Of a stretch of DNA of 64,000 nucleotides, positions 34,620 through 45,940 are shown piece after piece. The notes beneath the pieces are model-generated. The model had not been told where the DNA came from. It did not search any database and worked only from the letters and a program-made list of their open reading frames with translations. The position numbers and the translations under genes are program-made. The stretch's first letter is position 1, and each line of letters starts with the position of its first letter. Origin of the DNA: Cryptomeria japonica (lineage: Eukaryota; Streptophyta; Pinopsida; Cupressales; Cupressaceae); the NCBI RefSeq assembly GCF_030272615.1, contig NC_081407.1, forward strand, positions 436,824,230 to 436,888,229. The letters are read 5' to 3'.

Positions 34620-36050
34620 ATTTCGTACGAGTTACCTTTTTGCCTCGTACGAGTTCCTTTGTGTCCTCGTACGAGCAGGGAGAATTGTCGTACGTTCAAG
34701 CAAGAATTGTCGTATGAATTTTTGTTTCTGTGTTTTCAAAACAATTGCATTTTAGGGTTTCATGCTTCAATTTGGTTATTACTAATGCTAACCATGGTCT
34801 GTTTGTGAGTTTTTCAGCAGCCTAACTGGTTTTTGCAGGACGATTGTCGAAGATTACACTTGTCAAAGCTTCGTTTCAACAAAACATATTATGACAACTA
34901 ACGTATCTATTTTGTAGATTGCCTAGGAGGATTCAACCAAACTTTATGTCTTCTTTAAACTTTCTAGGCACACTTGTTTTTGCTAAAGGAAATGAACAAA
35001 CATGCATTATGTGTTTTGATGATAGGCGAGTATGCTCTCACCTTTCTTAGGTGATTAGAAAGCTAGACTCATAATTTGCTTTCAATAGTGCATATCTTTA
35101 GCGAGTCTGCCCTCCCGAGGAGCTAATAACTCTAAGCCATTAAGGTCGGTGAGAGGGGAATGACCCAAGTGGGAATGGCTAACGCCAAGTACTCCAACCC
35201 ACTATAAAATAAACGTGATTTGATGAAAATCAAGTCAACGGCAGTGCTTGGGAATAGCTCTCCTCCGTACCTTCAGGTATATCAAACCTTGGTTTTCAAG
35301 GCTGGGAGACCTCTTAATTGAGTTTATACCCTGACGCGCTGAACGGATCCCTTACTAGTTCCGATTAAAATTAGAAGCTACCCAATTCACCTCCGAAAGG
35401 GGGATAATCTTTGTGCAAGAGAGATAGTAACTCTCCCAAGACACTTGCCATATCGTGCCCCCATTAGCGTTTGGAGTCGGTTAATACGGCGTTGAGAATC
35501 TATTACGTGAGACTCAGCGGCCATATTTTGATTAGCTATTGGGTGTGTACCTAAGCTTGCAAGCAAAGGTTTTCTCTCTCAGCCAACTTCCTTAGGTAGT
35601 GTAATGTGCTTGAGGTCACTTATCATATCGTGTGTTTGTTGTGTCTTCATACCTAAAACAGAAAATCAAACCTTTAAAACTGGAAAACATAAGCAAAACA
35701 TCAAACTTCATTAATCAAAATTCTGCCAAACAAACATTTTTGTCTCTGTTTTGTTCTCTGTCGTACGAGTTTGTTATTTTGTCGTACGACACATCTACTT
35801 TGTTGTATGGTCCAGTGAGAATTGTCGTACGAGCATATTTAGCAGAAAAATTTGTGTTATCTTTTATCATCTGGTCCAGTGAGAATTGTCGTACGAGTCA
35901 TCTTAGCAGAGGATTTTGTGTCATCATTTGTCGTCTGGTTCTGTGAGAAAGCTCGTACGAGTTTATGTCTTTTGTCGTGCGAGATTTTTGGTTTGTCGTA
36001 TGAGCCTGTCTAAATTGTCATTCGAGGCTATGTAATCTGTCGTACGAATT
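34620..36050 (+). repeat. Dispersed TCGTACGA palindromes in the H leader
   Basis: The 8-bp palindrome TCGTACGA occurs three times at 34623-34674 and about six more times in 35760-36045. Near-variants include TCGTATGA, TCGTGCGA and TCGTACGT. Several copies sit in a longer phrase, CCAGTGAGAATTGTCGTACG. The ~1.1 kb between the two clusters has none, and the region has no supported coding sequence. Confidence 0.85.
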
Positions 36051-36605
36051 TATGTTTCTGTCTGTCCAGAACTGTCTTCTTGCATGTCTTTTTCAGATCT
36101 GTCATATTTGCTTGTTCAGTTTACAGTGAGCATAAACACCTGTTATCTGTCATTCTGTGCTTGGATTTGTCTCTTTTGTTTGCTTGGTCAAGTTATCATC
36201 TGTCAAATCAAACTCTAGAAATAGACACCTCAAGATTTTCAAGTATTCACATTCAACAAGTTCAAGATCTAACATCTCAAAGTGCATCGTCACCCTCTTT
36301 GATAAACTGATCACTCAAAACATATTTTCTTATCAGGATCTATCATCTTCTATCACGAAACTACAACGTTTGGTTAGGATAACCTTGTCCCACATCGTAG
36401 GATATATTGTTCCTATTGGACTTGGTTTTTATCAAAATCATCATCATTGCACTCCAAAACCGAAGATCGAAAAACTTGCAAACTTTTAAACACTTGAATC
36501 ATCTTTTCATGTCATATCACTCTATCGCCTTTACATTGACAATTGATAACTTATCGAAACAACTTTTGGACAATCGAATCCTAGCACAATATCTAACGCA
36601 CGTGT

Positions 36606-38081
36606 ATGCCCGTTCTAACCAAGGCTCAGAGACGAAAGATTGCAAAAACAAAAATAGAAACATTTGAAATAACTAAAGATTATAGAACCATGGAATACCA
36701 AAGCAAACTACAAGAAGAAGACATAACAAGGCAACATATCAAAGAAATCAAGCAAGTCCAAAATCAAAAACCAACTATGTCAAAATCTCACAAGGATTCA
36801 AATACATCTCCAAAGAAAGGCGGCTCTTTTATGCAACTCTTAAAGAGATCCCTAAAGGATTTTGCTAAAGAAGATCAAAATCGTACACCTATGTCTAGCA
36901 ATGGTTCATCCCCCCATAAGCAAACTGACTCTCCAAAGGCATCTATTCGTACATCTCTTGAAAACTTACAAGAATCTTCTATAGTGTCCTCACCAAACAA
37001 TATACCCATCAAACCTATTTTAGAGGATCCTATTCAAAGCTCATCTCCTTCATATCCAAGCATTGATTCCTTGCAACATCCCCATAACGCTCCCCTGCAA
37101 ATTGAAGTCCTCATTCATAGAACGCTCATTAAACGTGTCCTAATAGATTGGGGAGTTGGTTTAAACATTTGCTCTTTGAGTCTTGTTCGTGCTCTAGGTT
37201 ATTCTGAAGATACAGTTGATCCCCAGAAAAAGATAAAAATCAAAGCATATGATGAAGAAGAGAATTCCTCTAAAGGAATTGTGATATTACCCCTCAGAGT
37301 GGGACCTTTGCAGAAAGACACAGCATGCCAAGTTTTTGACTTGGACTTACCATACAACCTACTCTTGGGAAGACCATGGATACATGACATACAGGCTATT
37401 TCATCAACATGTCATCAGTGCCTGAAATTTCCATACAATGGGCAGGAAATCACGATCTCAACAGATTCAAATCCATTCCAGTGTTGTAGTAATCTGAAAC
37501 TGGCCCCAAAGGTCATTGTTTTACATAATAGAGAGGCAACATCTTCAAACAAACAATCCAAAGAACAATCATTTGCATCAATTTTGTCAAACATGGAAAA
37601 ACAAATGCAGCTAAAAAATCGAGGGAACAGAGAATATTTGCTATCATGGAAAAACAAACAAGAGGAACATGAAATTGAAAGAGAAGAAGCAGATGTAGAT
37701 GTTGATATAGTTCATGCGTATGCAGGACAAACGTTAGGAACTATCCCACTTGAATTAGAATCACATTTGGTTGACTTGGACTTAAGTGAGGACGATCAGG
37801 AGCTACTTGCGCGAGGTCATTCTGACGAGAGTATTGTTCTAGACATGGAAATACATATTGAAAGCTCTGACATCTCTATCATGACCCCAAATATCTTTGA
37901 CATAATTCAACATGAGGATCCTTTATACTTAATCCCTCCTGAACCTATGGACTGGGAAAATGAAGGACATACTGCCATTGATACCTTTCCTAATGACCAT
38001 GCCATATCCTTATATCTTAATGAAATCAAACCCGCAACAACTTTCACTAGGGATTCTGCTAACGATCTTCAAGTCAAGTGA
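36606..38081 (+). pseudogene. Element H ORF with retroviral-type aspartic protease
   Basis: A 491-codon open frame. The first ~130 residues are Lys/Ser/Gln-rich and disordered. Residues ~160-280 form a Ty3/gypsy protease fold: KRVLIDWGVGLNICSL (active site D-W-G-V where D-S/T-G-A is normal), then YNLLLGRPWIHDI as the flap-distal LLGRPW motif. The altered active site suggests loss of activity. An acidic C-terminal tail follows and the frame ends at TGA 38079. No gag zinc knuckle or reverse transcriptase follows. The sequence continues as non-coding DNA to the hAT insertion. Confidence 0.75.
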
Positions 38082-38280
38082 GTGCCAAATCTCCTAGTCA
38101 CAAAAAGGAAAATAAAGAAAACAATATCGGGAGTAACGCTGAAAACCATTTATTGGCAACATTAGACCGCGAAGAAGTAAAAGAAAGGACGCATCTAACG
38201 GTGAAAACCTCCTCGAGGCGCCGGAAGATGGGAGATTTGACACTTTACCTGAGTACTATCAAGAGAGGTCATCCATTTTG

Positions 38281-39236
38281 ATCGAACTCGCCACGGACTT
38301 GGCAAACCAAAAATTTGGACTCGGACTTGGACTCGTGAAAGACTCATGAAAGACTGGGCAAGGACTCGGCAAAAAAAAAAACCATAGTTTTACAAAAAAA
38401 CATAAAGAAATTAATGCATTTAGAGAACATAAGAGCCATAATTGAAACATTACACGTCACATACTCATAGTTTCAAACTTTCAACTCTAAAATGTATAAT
38501 ACCAAGATTTCTTCAATGCTAATTATGCTTTTATATGGAGCCTAATCAGACTCGGAGGTTAAATTTTCCCTACTTCCATCAGCGCAATTTCCCCCTATAT
38601 TTTTCGACGGGGGTTTGGGGGCAACGCCCCCAAGTTGGGGTCAAGGGGCATCACCGAAGGATCCTGAAATTTGACTAAGTCTGGAAAATTGAAGAAGCCT
38701 CCAAAAACTAGATTTTGCATTATAACTCCTGGAGGTCCGAAACCACTCTCAAACATCCTGACAGTATATATGGAATATACTTAAAGTCTGGAATGTCATC
38801 CTAATCTTCAAATGCCCTGAAATTTGGCTAAGTCTGGAATGTCTTCCTGATCGTGAAATCTGATTAAGTTTGGAAAATTGAAGAATCCTCCAAAAACTAA
38901 ATTTTGCATTATAACTCCTGGAGGTCCGAAACCACTCTCAAACATCCTGACAGTATATATGGAATATAACTTAAAGTATAAGAAACTTATACCTAAATGT
39001 TATATTCCATATATGAATCCTGACGGAGAGACCAAATTTTTTCACATGTTAAACTCAATTTTAAAGCTTGCATGACATTTTTTCTGGGTCGCGCGAGTCC
39101 ATCTGAAAGACTCGCGAGTCCATGCAAAAGACTCGCGCGAGTCCTTGCAAAAGACTCGCCAGGACTCGCCTCGCGAGTCCTTGGCGAGTCGACTCGTGGC
39201 TCCCATGGACTCGCGAGTCCGTGGCGAGTCCACGAG
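38281..39236. mobile_element. Non-autonomous hAT-like element 1 (GACTCG-rich ends)
   Basis: Both ends are packed with GACTCG/CGAGTC. Near the left end lies ACTCGCCACGGACTTGG; near the right end is its inverse (CGCGAGTCCGTGGCGAGTCC), so they form a terminal inverted repeat. The inside shares a TTTTTCGACGGGGGTTTGGG block with element 2 (44436-45940), and 38660-39045 is a piece of the A-type LTR. The exact outer bases and 8-bp duplication are unclear because the left end has diverged. It has no transposase ORF. It is inserted in element H downstream of the protease ORF. Confidence 0.7.
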
Positions 39237-39239
39237 TTT

Positions 39240-40572
39240 TAAAACTATGAGTTAGACAACTCTTATCAAGCGAACACTGAGACACATCCAACGTTGAACA
39301 CGAGATCAAATTATCAACCATCAAACTATCACAAAGTCAGTCTAAGCATATCACACACTTTTCAATGGATGATATCTTTTGGGTAATGATTTTAACATGA
39401 TTGTTCAACTTTTCTATCTAGATTTTCGCTATCATGATTTCTGAGTGACTCCAGGATGTCTTTGACTAGAGGAACAAGGAAGGATCATGATATTTTTCTT
39501 GTCTATTGTCTGTACATTAATCATTAATATGTGCAAATTTGTCTAGGGACATGATCATCGAAGTATCATCGAAGACATTTTCAATTTGTGTATTGAAATG
39601 ATTAATATTGCCTATTTTATGCAAGCAACACTTAGGTCATTTCGGTTCAATTATACCTCGATACTTGTGCTAACTTGCCATATCAAAATCTAGGAAAGCA
39701 GTGCTCAGGTCATCATGGTTTAATTATACCATTGATGTTTGCACTCACTTCCCACATTTTAAAAAGCTCAATGATGACAAAACGCAATAACCCAGTGACT
39801 GATCCGGTCGTAGCTTTACATTTCATTTGCATTGGCATTTGCATTTAGCTTGCATTTCCTTCTTGCATGGGATCTCGCATGCTCATTTTAACCAAGGTTA
39901 AATCTGTCATAGGAATCATCAAGGTATCATCATGAGTGTATACGCAATCAGAATGATGACTCGTCTCTCTCTAGATATTATCGAACCAGCGAAAATCATG
40001 CTGCCCTCTCAACAGAACCAACATCAGTATATCTGAATCTTCCTGCAACTTGATATCAACAAACTGTCAGTTCCTTATCCAATCAACCTTATCAATTCTA
40101 TCAATCGATCGCATCTAAATCTTTCCTATCATGTCTTATACAGAATGTATCTTTCCTGAAACCAGACGTTCTGATCAAGTCTTATACAGGATATATCGTT
40201 CCTGAAACCAGACACTTTGATCATCTGTCTTATACAAGAGGTGTAATTCCTGAAACCAGACTGAATCTCGATCTTATCAATCTAATCAATCAAGCTTTAT
40301 CAATAATCAAGAACCACATCACCGTGATCGTAGAACTCGCACTTTCATTAATCACAATTGCAGAAATCAAATCATTTCTAATCGGGATATCAATTTTGCA
40401 AAAATTCACAAAACTCCAAAGGTCTATCTCAATTGATCTCTCGAGGGGGCATCATCGTATCACAATTTATCAATCAATAGCTGGGGCATCCTATCAAGCT
40501 AATATCATCATCAAAATGAGATTATTCTTTGAATCAACGCGTCATCACACCTCGCTTCAAAGAGGGGCAAAA
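39240..40572 (+). other. Element H 3' internal region with 46-bp tandem repeats
   Basis: Non-coding. At 40132-40262 a unit starting GTCTTATACAG and containing TCCTGAAACCAGAC occurs three times. A purine stretch AAAGAGGGGCAAAA (40558-40572) precedes the 3' LTR and is the likely polypurine tract. Confidence 0.65.
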
Positions 40573-41499
40573 TGTATACACCTAAAAATGGTCTAAAAAT
40601 AATTAATTAAATAAGCAATTATTTAATTAATCCCCCTTCCTAATTTAATTGAATTCATTAGGCAATTTGGACGTCTTCGGACATGTAATGTCGCAGTTTA
40701 AACACTTCGTTGGTGAAGCAGCCACCAAGGTTCAAATCCCTACTGGGTTATTGTGCTCCCAAGGCCTTGTGCCTTCGCTGGGCAATTGTGTTCGCGGATT
40801 TGAACAAGTGAAGTGTGGGGATGAGGTCCCCTGTTTGTGGCCTCACTGATTCATAGCTCTGGGGCAAAAGCGTTCACGTGGAGCCGGAGGGCGTGTCGTG
40901 CCAGTGTCACCGGTCACGTTAAAAAGTTTACCAGTGATAGTTAAAAATAAAAATAAAAAAATTCATTAGGTAATTTGATTAAATTCTCCCTTTCATCTAC
41001 TTATTAATAAATCTAAGGATTTATTTAATAGGTTCATTCCATAGTCCCCTTTGATTAATTAATTCAAATTAATTAATCTTAATTCAAATTAATTAATCTC
41101 CCCCCCCCCCATTTCAATCAATTCTTCTAATCCTCTAATTAATCAAAACAAATCAATTTATGAGTTGTTGAAAATTAATTAGTCTTTTCCTATTATTTGA
41201 ATTTTTAAATTCAAATTACCCACATGCCTCCTAACTTCTAACCACCTAACCTAACCATCCCCCTAACCTAACCATCCCTCTAACCTAACCTATTCCACCT
41301 AACCTGGGGTTTAACCAACCCTATCCTATCTTGCACATTCTAACCTCCTTATCCTAACCTCCTATGATATGGATATTTTCTCCTTGAGACACATGGCACT
41401 TTGGCCACATGTCTCCTCTCTTGGACACTTGCCCTTTTATGAGCAAAGCTCCTTGACACTAGTCACCACAGAGATGACAAGTGTCTCCTCCTCCAACCT
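40573..41499 (+). repeat. Element H 3' LTR, truncated
   Basis: Starts TGTATACACCTAAAAATGG and follows the 5' LTR to CCTCCAACCT, where element E begins. It contains the SINE at 40670-40959. A local duplication of AATTCAAATTAATTAATC is visible near 41060-41100. Confidence 0.85.
40670..40959 (+). mobile_element. tRNA-derived SINE
   Basis: A 290-bp insertion flanked by 18-bp direct repeats AATTCATTAGGCAATTTG (40652-40669) and AATTCATTAGGTAATTTG (40960-40977); one base differs. The head looks like a tRNA gene: GTCGCAGTTTAAACAC as a weak A box and GGTTCAAATCCC as a good RNA polymerase III B box near 40729. The 3' end is an A-rich tail (TAAAAATAAAAATAAAAAA). The long target duplication and A-rich tail indicate LINE-machinery insertion. 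The 5' LTR of H lacks it at the same site. Confidence 0.9.
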
Positions 41500-43101
41500 T
41501 GGTGCAGGAGCACCTAAGGGTTGAAATGCCCTTAACCAATTTTGGCTTGTGAGACCTTCCAGTGGTCATGTAAATACATAAGGACTGGCTCTAGTCCATT
41601 TGGTTGTTTAGTTGCAGTTTTTAAATTTCTCTTATCGGCAAGACCTACCCCCGATCGGCAAGTCTTAGCCCGATGAGTTCGCCAGAGTTTGAAGTATTGT
41701 TATCGAGTATCGAAGGAGTAGTTTCAAGTTACCCCGATGATTAACTTGACCTATATTCGGACGGTGATCGCGGATGATCCTACGATGGTCACTATACCGC
41801 TATGGCAAGATGCACGAAGTTTATCTCCCGCGACTTGGCGACCAAGGTGGGGCCTAGCAAGAGAGAAGCTCAAGCAAGTTAACGAGTGAGCAAGTCCCGG
41901 ATGATCGGACGATTGTCGCTATACCGTTATGGCGAGATGCACGAAGTTTATCTCCCACGACTTGGCGACTAAGGTGGGACCCAGCAACAAAGAATAGCTT
42001 CATTCCGAGTGGTTAGTGAGGCCGTGCTAAGGTGGTAGAGTAGGGACCCCAAAGCCAATCAAGGGGTGCCACGTGGCGGAGCGCAAAAAGAGAGATCAAG
42101 CAAGATCAGACAATCGGGATAGTTATTTGGTTGTCTTCCCGATAACCCAATGGAAACGCCCAGGAAGCGGGGGAAAGCATCGGCCATCGGACGAAGGGAT
42201 TTCTTGCTATCCCGACGCCCAATGGAAAAGTGTGAGTGGTGGACATGGTTATCGGCCATCGGCGAAGGTGTGTTTTGGTTACCCCGATCACCCGACGGAA
42301 AAGTGCGAACTTTGCAAGTCACCAATGGGCATCGGAAGCCAGGTTTTGAGGCTACGCCGATGACCCGTTATGAAACCGTTTTCTCCAGTTTGTAATCGTC
42401 TATGTTTCACGACGGATGGATGAACTATAAAAGTCTAATTGTAAGGTGTTGGTTTTTTGTTGGATACTACAGGAAACACAAGAAAAATACATACAAGTCG
42501 GTTTTCTGGTTTTCTATCGCTGAGTGTTGTACTGTCTTGTTTTTGTTAAGTTTTTCATTACAGTTCTGTAATTAAAGTTTCCTTTTTGTTGTTCGTTTCT
42601 TTGTTTTGAATTCACAGTGTAAATATAGCTCTGTCTTGAACATCCACCGTGGGATCCACACGGTCATTGGAGTTCTTCAAGAAGAGCAAAAAATGTACAG
42701 TAAGAGTAGAGTAGCAGTAGGAGGAAACCAGGAAATGGCAATCGCCATTTCTGCATACTGAGCCTAGGCGAGCTTGGAAGAAGTCCGGCTAGGTTTCAGT
42801 GACCATAAAGGAGTAAGTGCAGGGGAGGACTGGTGTAGAAGTCTGATTGCAAAATCAGACCGGATGATGACTTTACAGACTGTGAGTAAGCAAGGGTAGT
42901 CCTACACCTCTGCAACTCATAGTGACAGAATCTGGGAGCATGGAGAACAAGCTTCTTTATGAGCTTGTATTGACTGTGGTAAGCAAATACTGGTAGGGAA
43001 GCACTTAGAAGTCTAGAGGGGTAGACTTGAAACCCGGGAACGGATAGAAGCAAACCGTCAAGAAATCCAATTTGATGGCAAACTAGGTAGCCTCCCTATC
43101 A
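41500..43101 (+). repeat. Element E 5' LTR
   Basis: Starts TGGTGCAGGAGCACC; the end is placed at CTATCA just before the primer site. A 127-bp block (GGATGATC..., starting 41771 and 41898) is tandemly repeated and also appears in the 3' LTR. A second, ~72-bp unit beginning CCCGAT/CCCGAC repeats at 42138, 42211 and 42283. A CTATAAAAG TATA box lies at 42425-42433. Confidence 0.75.
42425..42433 (+). promoter_or_regulatory. TATA box in the E LTR
   Basis: GAACTATAAAAGTC is a strong plant TATA box in the second half of the LTR. Confidence 0.65.
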
Positions 43102-43104
43102 TAT

Positions 43105-43116
43105 TGGTATCAGAGC
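43105..43116 (+). promoter_or_regulatory. Element E primer binding site (initiator tRNA-Met type)
   Basis: TGGTATCAGAGC, three bases after the inferred LTR end. Confidence 0.9.
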
Positions 43117-43144
43117 AAGTTTGGACTTGGGAAGAAAGTAGTTG

Positions 43145-44435
43145 ATGTCAGATACTGAATCAGTAGGAGAAAATAGTCTCAGAAAGGTGACTAATGCAAA
43201 GTTAGCCAAGAAGGTAGAAGATCAGGAGGAAGAGAATAGACTCCTAAAAGAAAGATTGCTACAATTGGAGAGCAAACTAGACGTAGTTGAAGACAAAACT
43301 GAGAAAGTGACAATCAAGGTCAATGAAGGGAAAGGCAAAGAAGTTGTAGAAAAGGATATGACTCCTGAACCAGACCCTATTCTACCCGAAGAACCTTTCC
43401 TTAAAGCAATTAAAGCCTTAGAAGGAAAATCTTTAGAAGGAGTGCCACTTTTTCACGAGAAAATGGAGTCAGAAGTAGTCATGGAATGGATTGAAGGATT
43501 GGAGAATCACTTTGAGTGTGATGGAATTAGTGAAGCCCAAAAGGTGAAGGTAGCTAAGTCTAGATTGAGAGGAGCAGCCTTAACTTGGTGGGAAATTTAT
43601 CCAAGAAGAAAGGCAAAAAGAAGGTCAGAACCCAATAGCCACTTGGAAAGGAATGGTAGCCAAGGTGAGGGAAACCTATATCCCTAAAGATTATGAGATC
43701 CAACTGCACAAAAGGAGACAAAACTTGAGACAAAGAGACTTGGATGTGACCAGCTACACTAAGGAATTTCAGAAGTTGTGTCTGAGATCCAAGGTGGTAG
43801 AGGATGAGAGCATCAAGGTAGCCAGATAATTGAATGGCTTGAGATGGAATATTCAAGAGGGGTTGAGTTTGTTATGTCCTAACACTGTGCAAAAGTGCTA
43901 TCAATTGGCACTAAAGGTGGAGGAAAAGAGTAAAAAGAAGCAAGAACAAAGCAACAAAGGAAGAGGCAGAGGAAAAGATGGTAGAGGCCAAAGAGGCAGT
44001 TTTGGTGGAAGAGGAGCAGATCAAAGGTCCCAAGGAGAGTCCAAACTTATAGAGCAAAGTGAAGATTCACATAGCAAGAGCAGCTATAGAGGAAGGGGAT
44101 CATCTAGCAACCCAGGAAGAGGTAGATCTAGTGGACCGAGAAGAGGGTCCTACTTCTCCACCATGAAGTGTTACAATTGCCAAAAGTTGGGTCACCCTGC
44201 CTATAGATGTCCAGAGAAATCCTCTTCATCTCAAGGAAGTGAAAGAAGAGTGACATATGCGCAAGAAGATGCAAAAAGCAGCAAGACACAAGGTGTGAGC
44301 TTAGCTCCTGAAGATGGAGAAAATTTAATGATGAGAAGAGCCTTGATTAAGGAACCAATCAAAGAAGAACCAACTCAAAGAAGAGCTTTAATTAGAATCA
44401 AATGCAAGGTCCTTGGTAAGGTTTGTAGAGTGGTG
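43145..44435 (+). pseudogene. Element E gag and start of protease
   Basis: From ATG 43145 (MSDTESVGEN) a coiled-coil stretch leads into the gag domain (PLFHEKMESEVVMEWIEGLE, then RLRGAALTWW). A frameshift near 43600 moves the frame; one TAA at about 43828 follows. An Arg/Gly-rich segment precedes a canonical CCHC zinc knuckle, CYNCQKLGHPAYRC (44168-44210). The protease start KVCRVVIDS is cut by the hAT element at about 44436, and its continuation (SEEAVSKLKLKRI) resumes after 45940. Gag packages the element RNA in cytoplasmic particles. Confidence 0.85.
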
Positions 44436-44838
44436 ATAGACTCGGACTCGGCTCGGACTCGGCAAAGCCAAATCGGACTCGGACTCGGGACTCGGCGTCA
44501 GACTCGGCTCCAGACTCAGCTGGACTCGGGAAAGTGAAAAACTCAAAAAATTTAGAGATTTTTTAAGATTTAAAACTTGTTTCATGCACCCTTTATTGAA
44601 TACACCTTAAAGACACAATAACATCATCAAACTCGGCTCATTTGATTACATACACAAGTATACATCAATCACATAAGCATAAACGCAAATTGTAGCTGAA
44701 GAAAATAACAAACATAGATATATAAATATTGTCAAATGTATACAATATTACAAAACTCATGGAATAAAAAATCCATGTCATCATATGATCATCATCAAAT
44801 GTTTCATACAAATACCAAAGGTAAATACAACTACAAGT

Positions 44839-45110
44839 CTATGGCTCAGAGGAGCCTGCACCATCCAGCCCCAGCCCCCTGCGAAGGCGTCTAAGGTAGT
44901 TCCTGGATGATTCGACTGCCATAGCCGCTCCCCGTGACACCATGCCATGCTCACCAACATTAGGAACATCTGTGTCACTATCTGCCTCTGAATCTCCTGT
45001 CTGTGCTCGTGCTCTCCGCTCCTCCTCTGCCATGGCTACAGTCTCAACCTCTATATCTACCTGGTCGATCCAATCAATGTCAGACTCGGAGGTTAAATTT
45101 TCTCTACTTC
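44839..45110 (-). pseudogene. hAT transposase C-terminal tail exon
   Basis: On the minus strand the frame reads SDIDWIDQVDIEVETVAMAE, then an acidic Asp/Glu/Ser stretch and LRRLRRGLGLDGAGSSEP before the stop at 44839. The DWIDQVD-type segment followed by an acidic tail is what follows the dimerisation domain in plant hAT transposases. Upstream in minus sense (45110-45249) the frame stays open into the GC-rich block, which is probably intron or captured sequence. No catalytic region remains, so this is a relic of the autonomous parent. Confidence 0.55.
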
Positions 45111-45262
45111 TATCGACACAGTTTCCCCCATATTTTTCGACGGGGGTTTGGGGGCAGCGCCCCCAAGGTGGGGTCAAGGGGCAGCGCCCCTTGTGCGCTT
45201 CCTGTCGCGATACAGGGCGAGGTCGAGGGGCAGCGCCCCGCGAGGCCAAAAAAACTTATTAC

Positions 45263-45679
45263 AAGTCTGAATTAGGGTTTCTTTGAGAGTCTTCCTTAGG
45301 GCCTGGTTTTGCACTTGTTGCTAATTGGGTCTTGCTTGGTGAGTATCATTCTTGAAGGTCCAAGCTAGGTCAAGTTGGTGAGTGATAAAGTCTAGAATGT
45401 CATCCTGATCTTCAAATGCCCTGAAATTTGGCTAAGTCTGGAATGTCCTGATCCTGAAATTTGACTAAGTCTGGAAAACTGAAGAATCCTCCAAAAACTA
45501 GATTTTGCAATATAACTCCTGGAGGCCCGAAACCACTCTCAAACATCCTGACAGTATATATGGAATATAACTTAAAGTATAAGAAAGAAGAAAGATATAA
45601 GGAAATGTCACTTATACTTAAATGTTATATTCCATAAAATAATCCTGACGGAGAGACCAAAATGTCAAATTTCGCCCTT
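45263..45679 (+). repeat. A-type LTR segment captured in hAT element 2
   Basis: The sequence matches A's 5' part (about 8400 down to 8010 on the minus strand), including TCCTGGAGG, ACCACTCTCAAACATCCTGA and TCCTGACGGAGAGACC, and stops inside the first hairpin motif. It is bounded by exact 17-bp direct repeats CCAAAAAAACTTATTAC at 45246-45262 and 45680-45696. Confidence 0.85.
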
Positions 45680-45940
45680 CCAAAAAAACTTATTACTTTT
45701 TAAAAAAACTTTTTAAAATGTTTTTTTTTTGTCATTTTATTAACCCAGCCAGTAGCCGAGTCTGGGGCTCAGGACTCGGCGAGTCTGGCGATTTTGAGCC
45801 AAAATCGCCAACTCGGCGAGTCTGGCGAGTTTACTCTCCAGACTCGGCCGAGTCCGAGTCCGAGCCCCTGGGACTCGTTTGGCCTGACTCGGACTCGGAC
45901 TCGCCGAGTTTGGGCGATTTCGGGCGATTTTCGTTTCTCT

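Larger units (their letters stand above)
33360..41499 (+). mobile_element. Element H: Ty3/gypsy-type element, interrupted
   Basis: The 5' LTR (33360-34523) and the beginning of the 3' LTR (40573-41499) share their first ~570 bp. In between are a primer-site-like sequence, a long leader rich in TCGTACGA, one protease-bearing ORF and a non-coding 3' part. Reverse transcriptase and integrase are absent, so the element is non-autonomous or deleted. A hAT derivative (38281-39236) and a SINE (40670-40959) are inserted in it. Element E cuts its 3' LTR at 41500; the rest must lie beyond this window. Confidence 0.8.
44436..45940 (-). mobile_element. hAT-like element 2 (GACTCG-rich ends) inside E
   Basis: The ends at 44436-44530 and 45755-45940 are dense in GACTCG/CGAGTC in opposite orientations. 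The element interrupts the protease of E exactly after the active-site Asp codon region. The inside holds a minus-strand hAT transposase tail (44839-45110), a GC-rich block with repeated GGGGCAGCGCCCC, and a 417-bp piece of A-type LTR (45263-45679). I could not fix the exact terminal bases or an 8-bp duplication because the ends are repetitive. Confidence 0.75.

Noticed and set aside
40720-40760. tRNA gene
   Set aside because: The B box is good, but no complete cloverleaf is apparent; 18-bp target duplications and an A-rich tail show it is a SINE head.
44839-45249. 136-codon minus-strand ORF as a complete gene
   Set aside because: Only the distal part resembles a hAT tail; the N-terminal part runs through GC-rich repetitive sequence and the start codon is incidental.
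44436-45940. Exact 8-bp target duplication for hAT element 2
   Set aside because: Repetitive GACTCG ends make the boundaries ambiguous; no convincing 8-bp match could be chosen.
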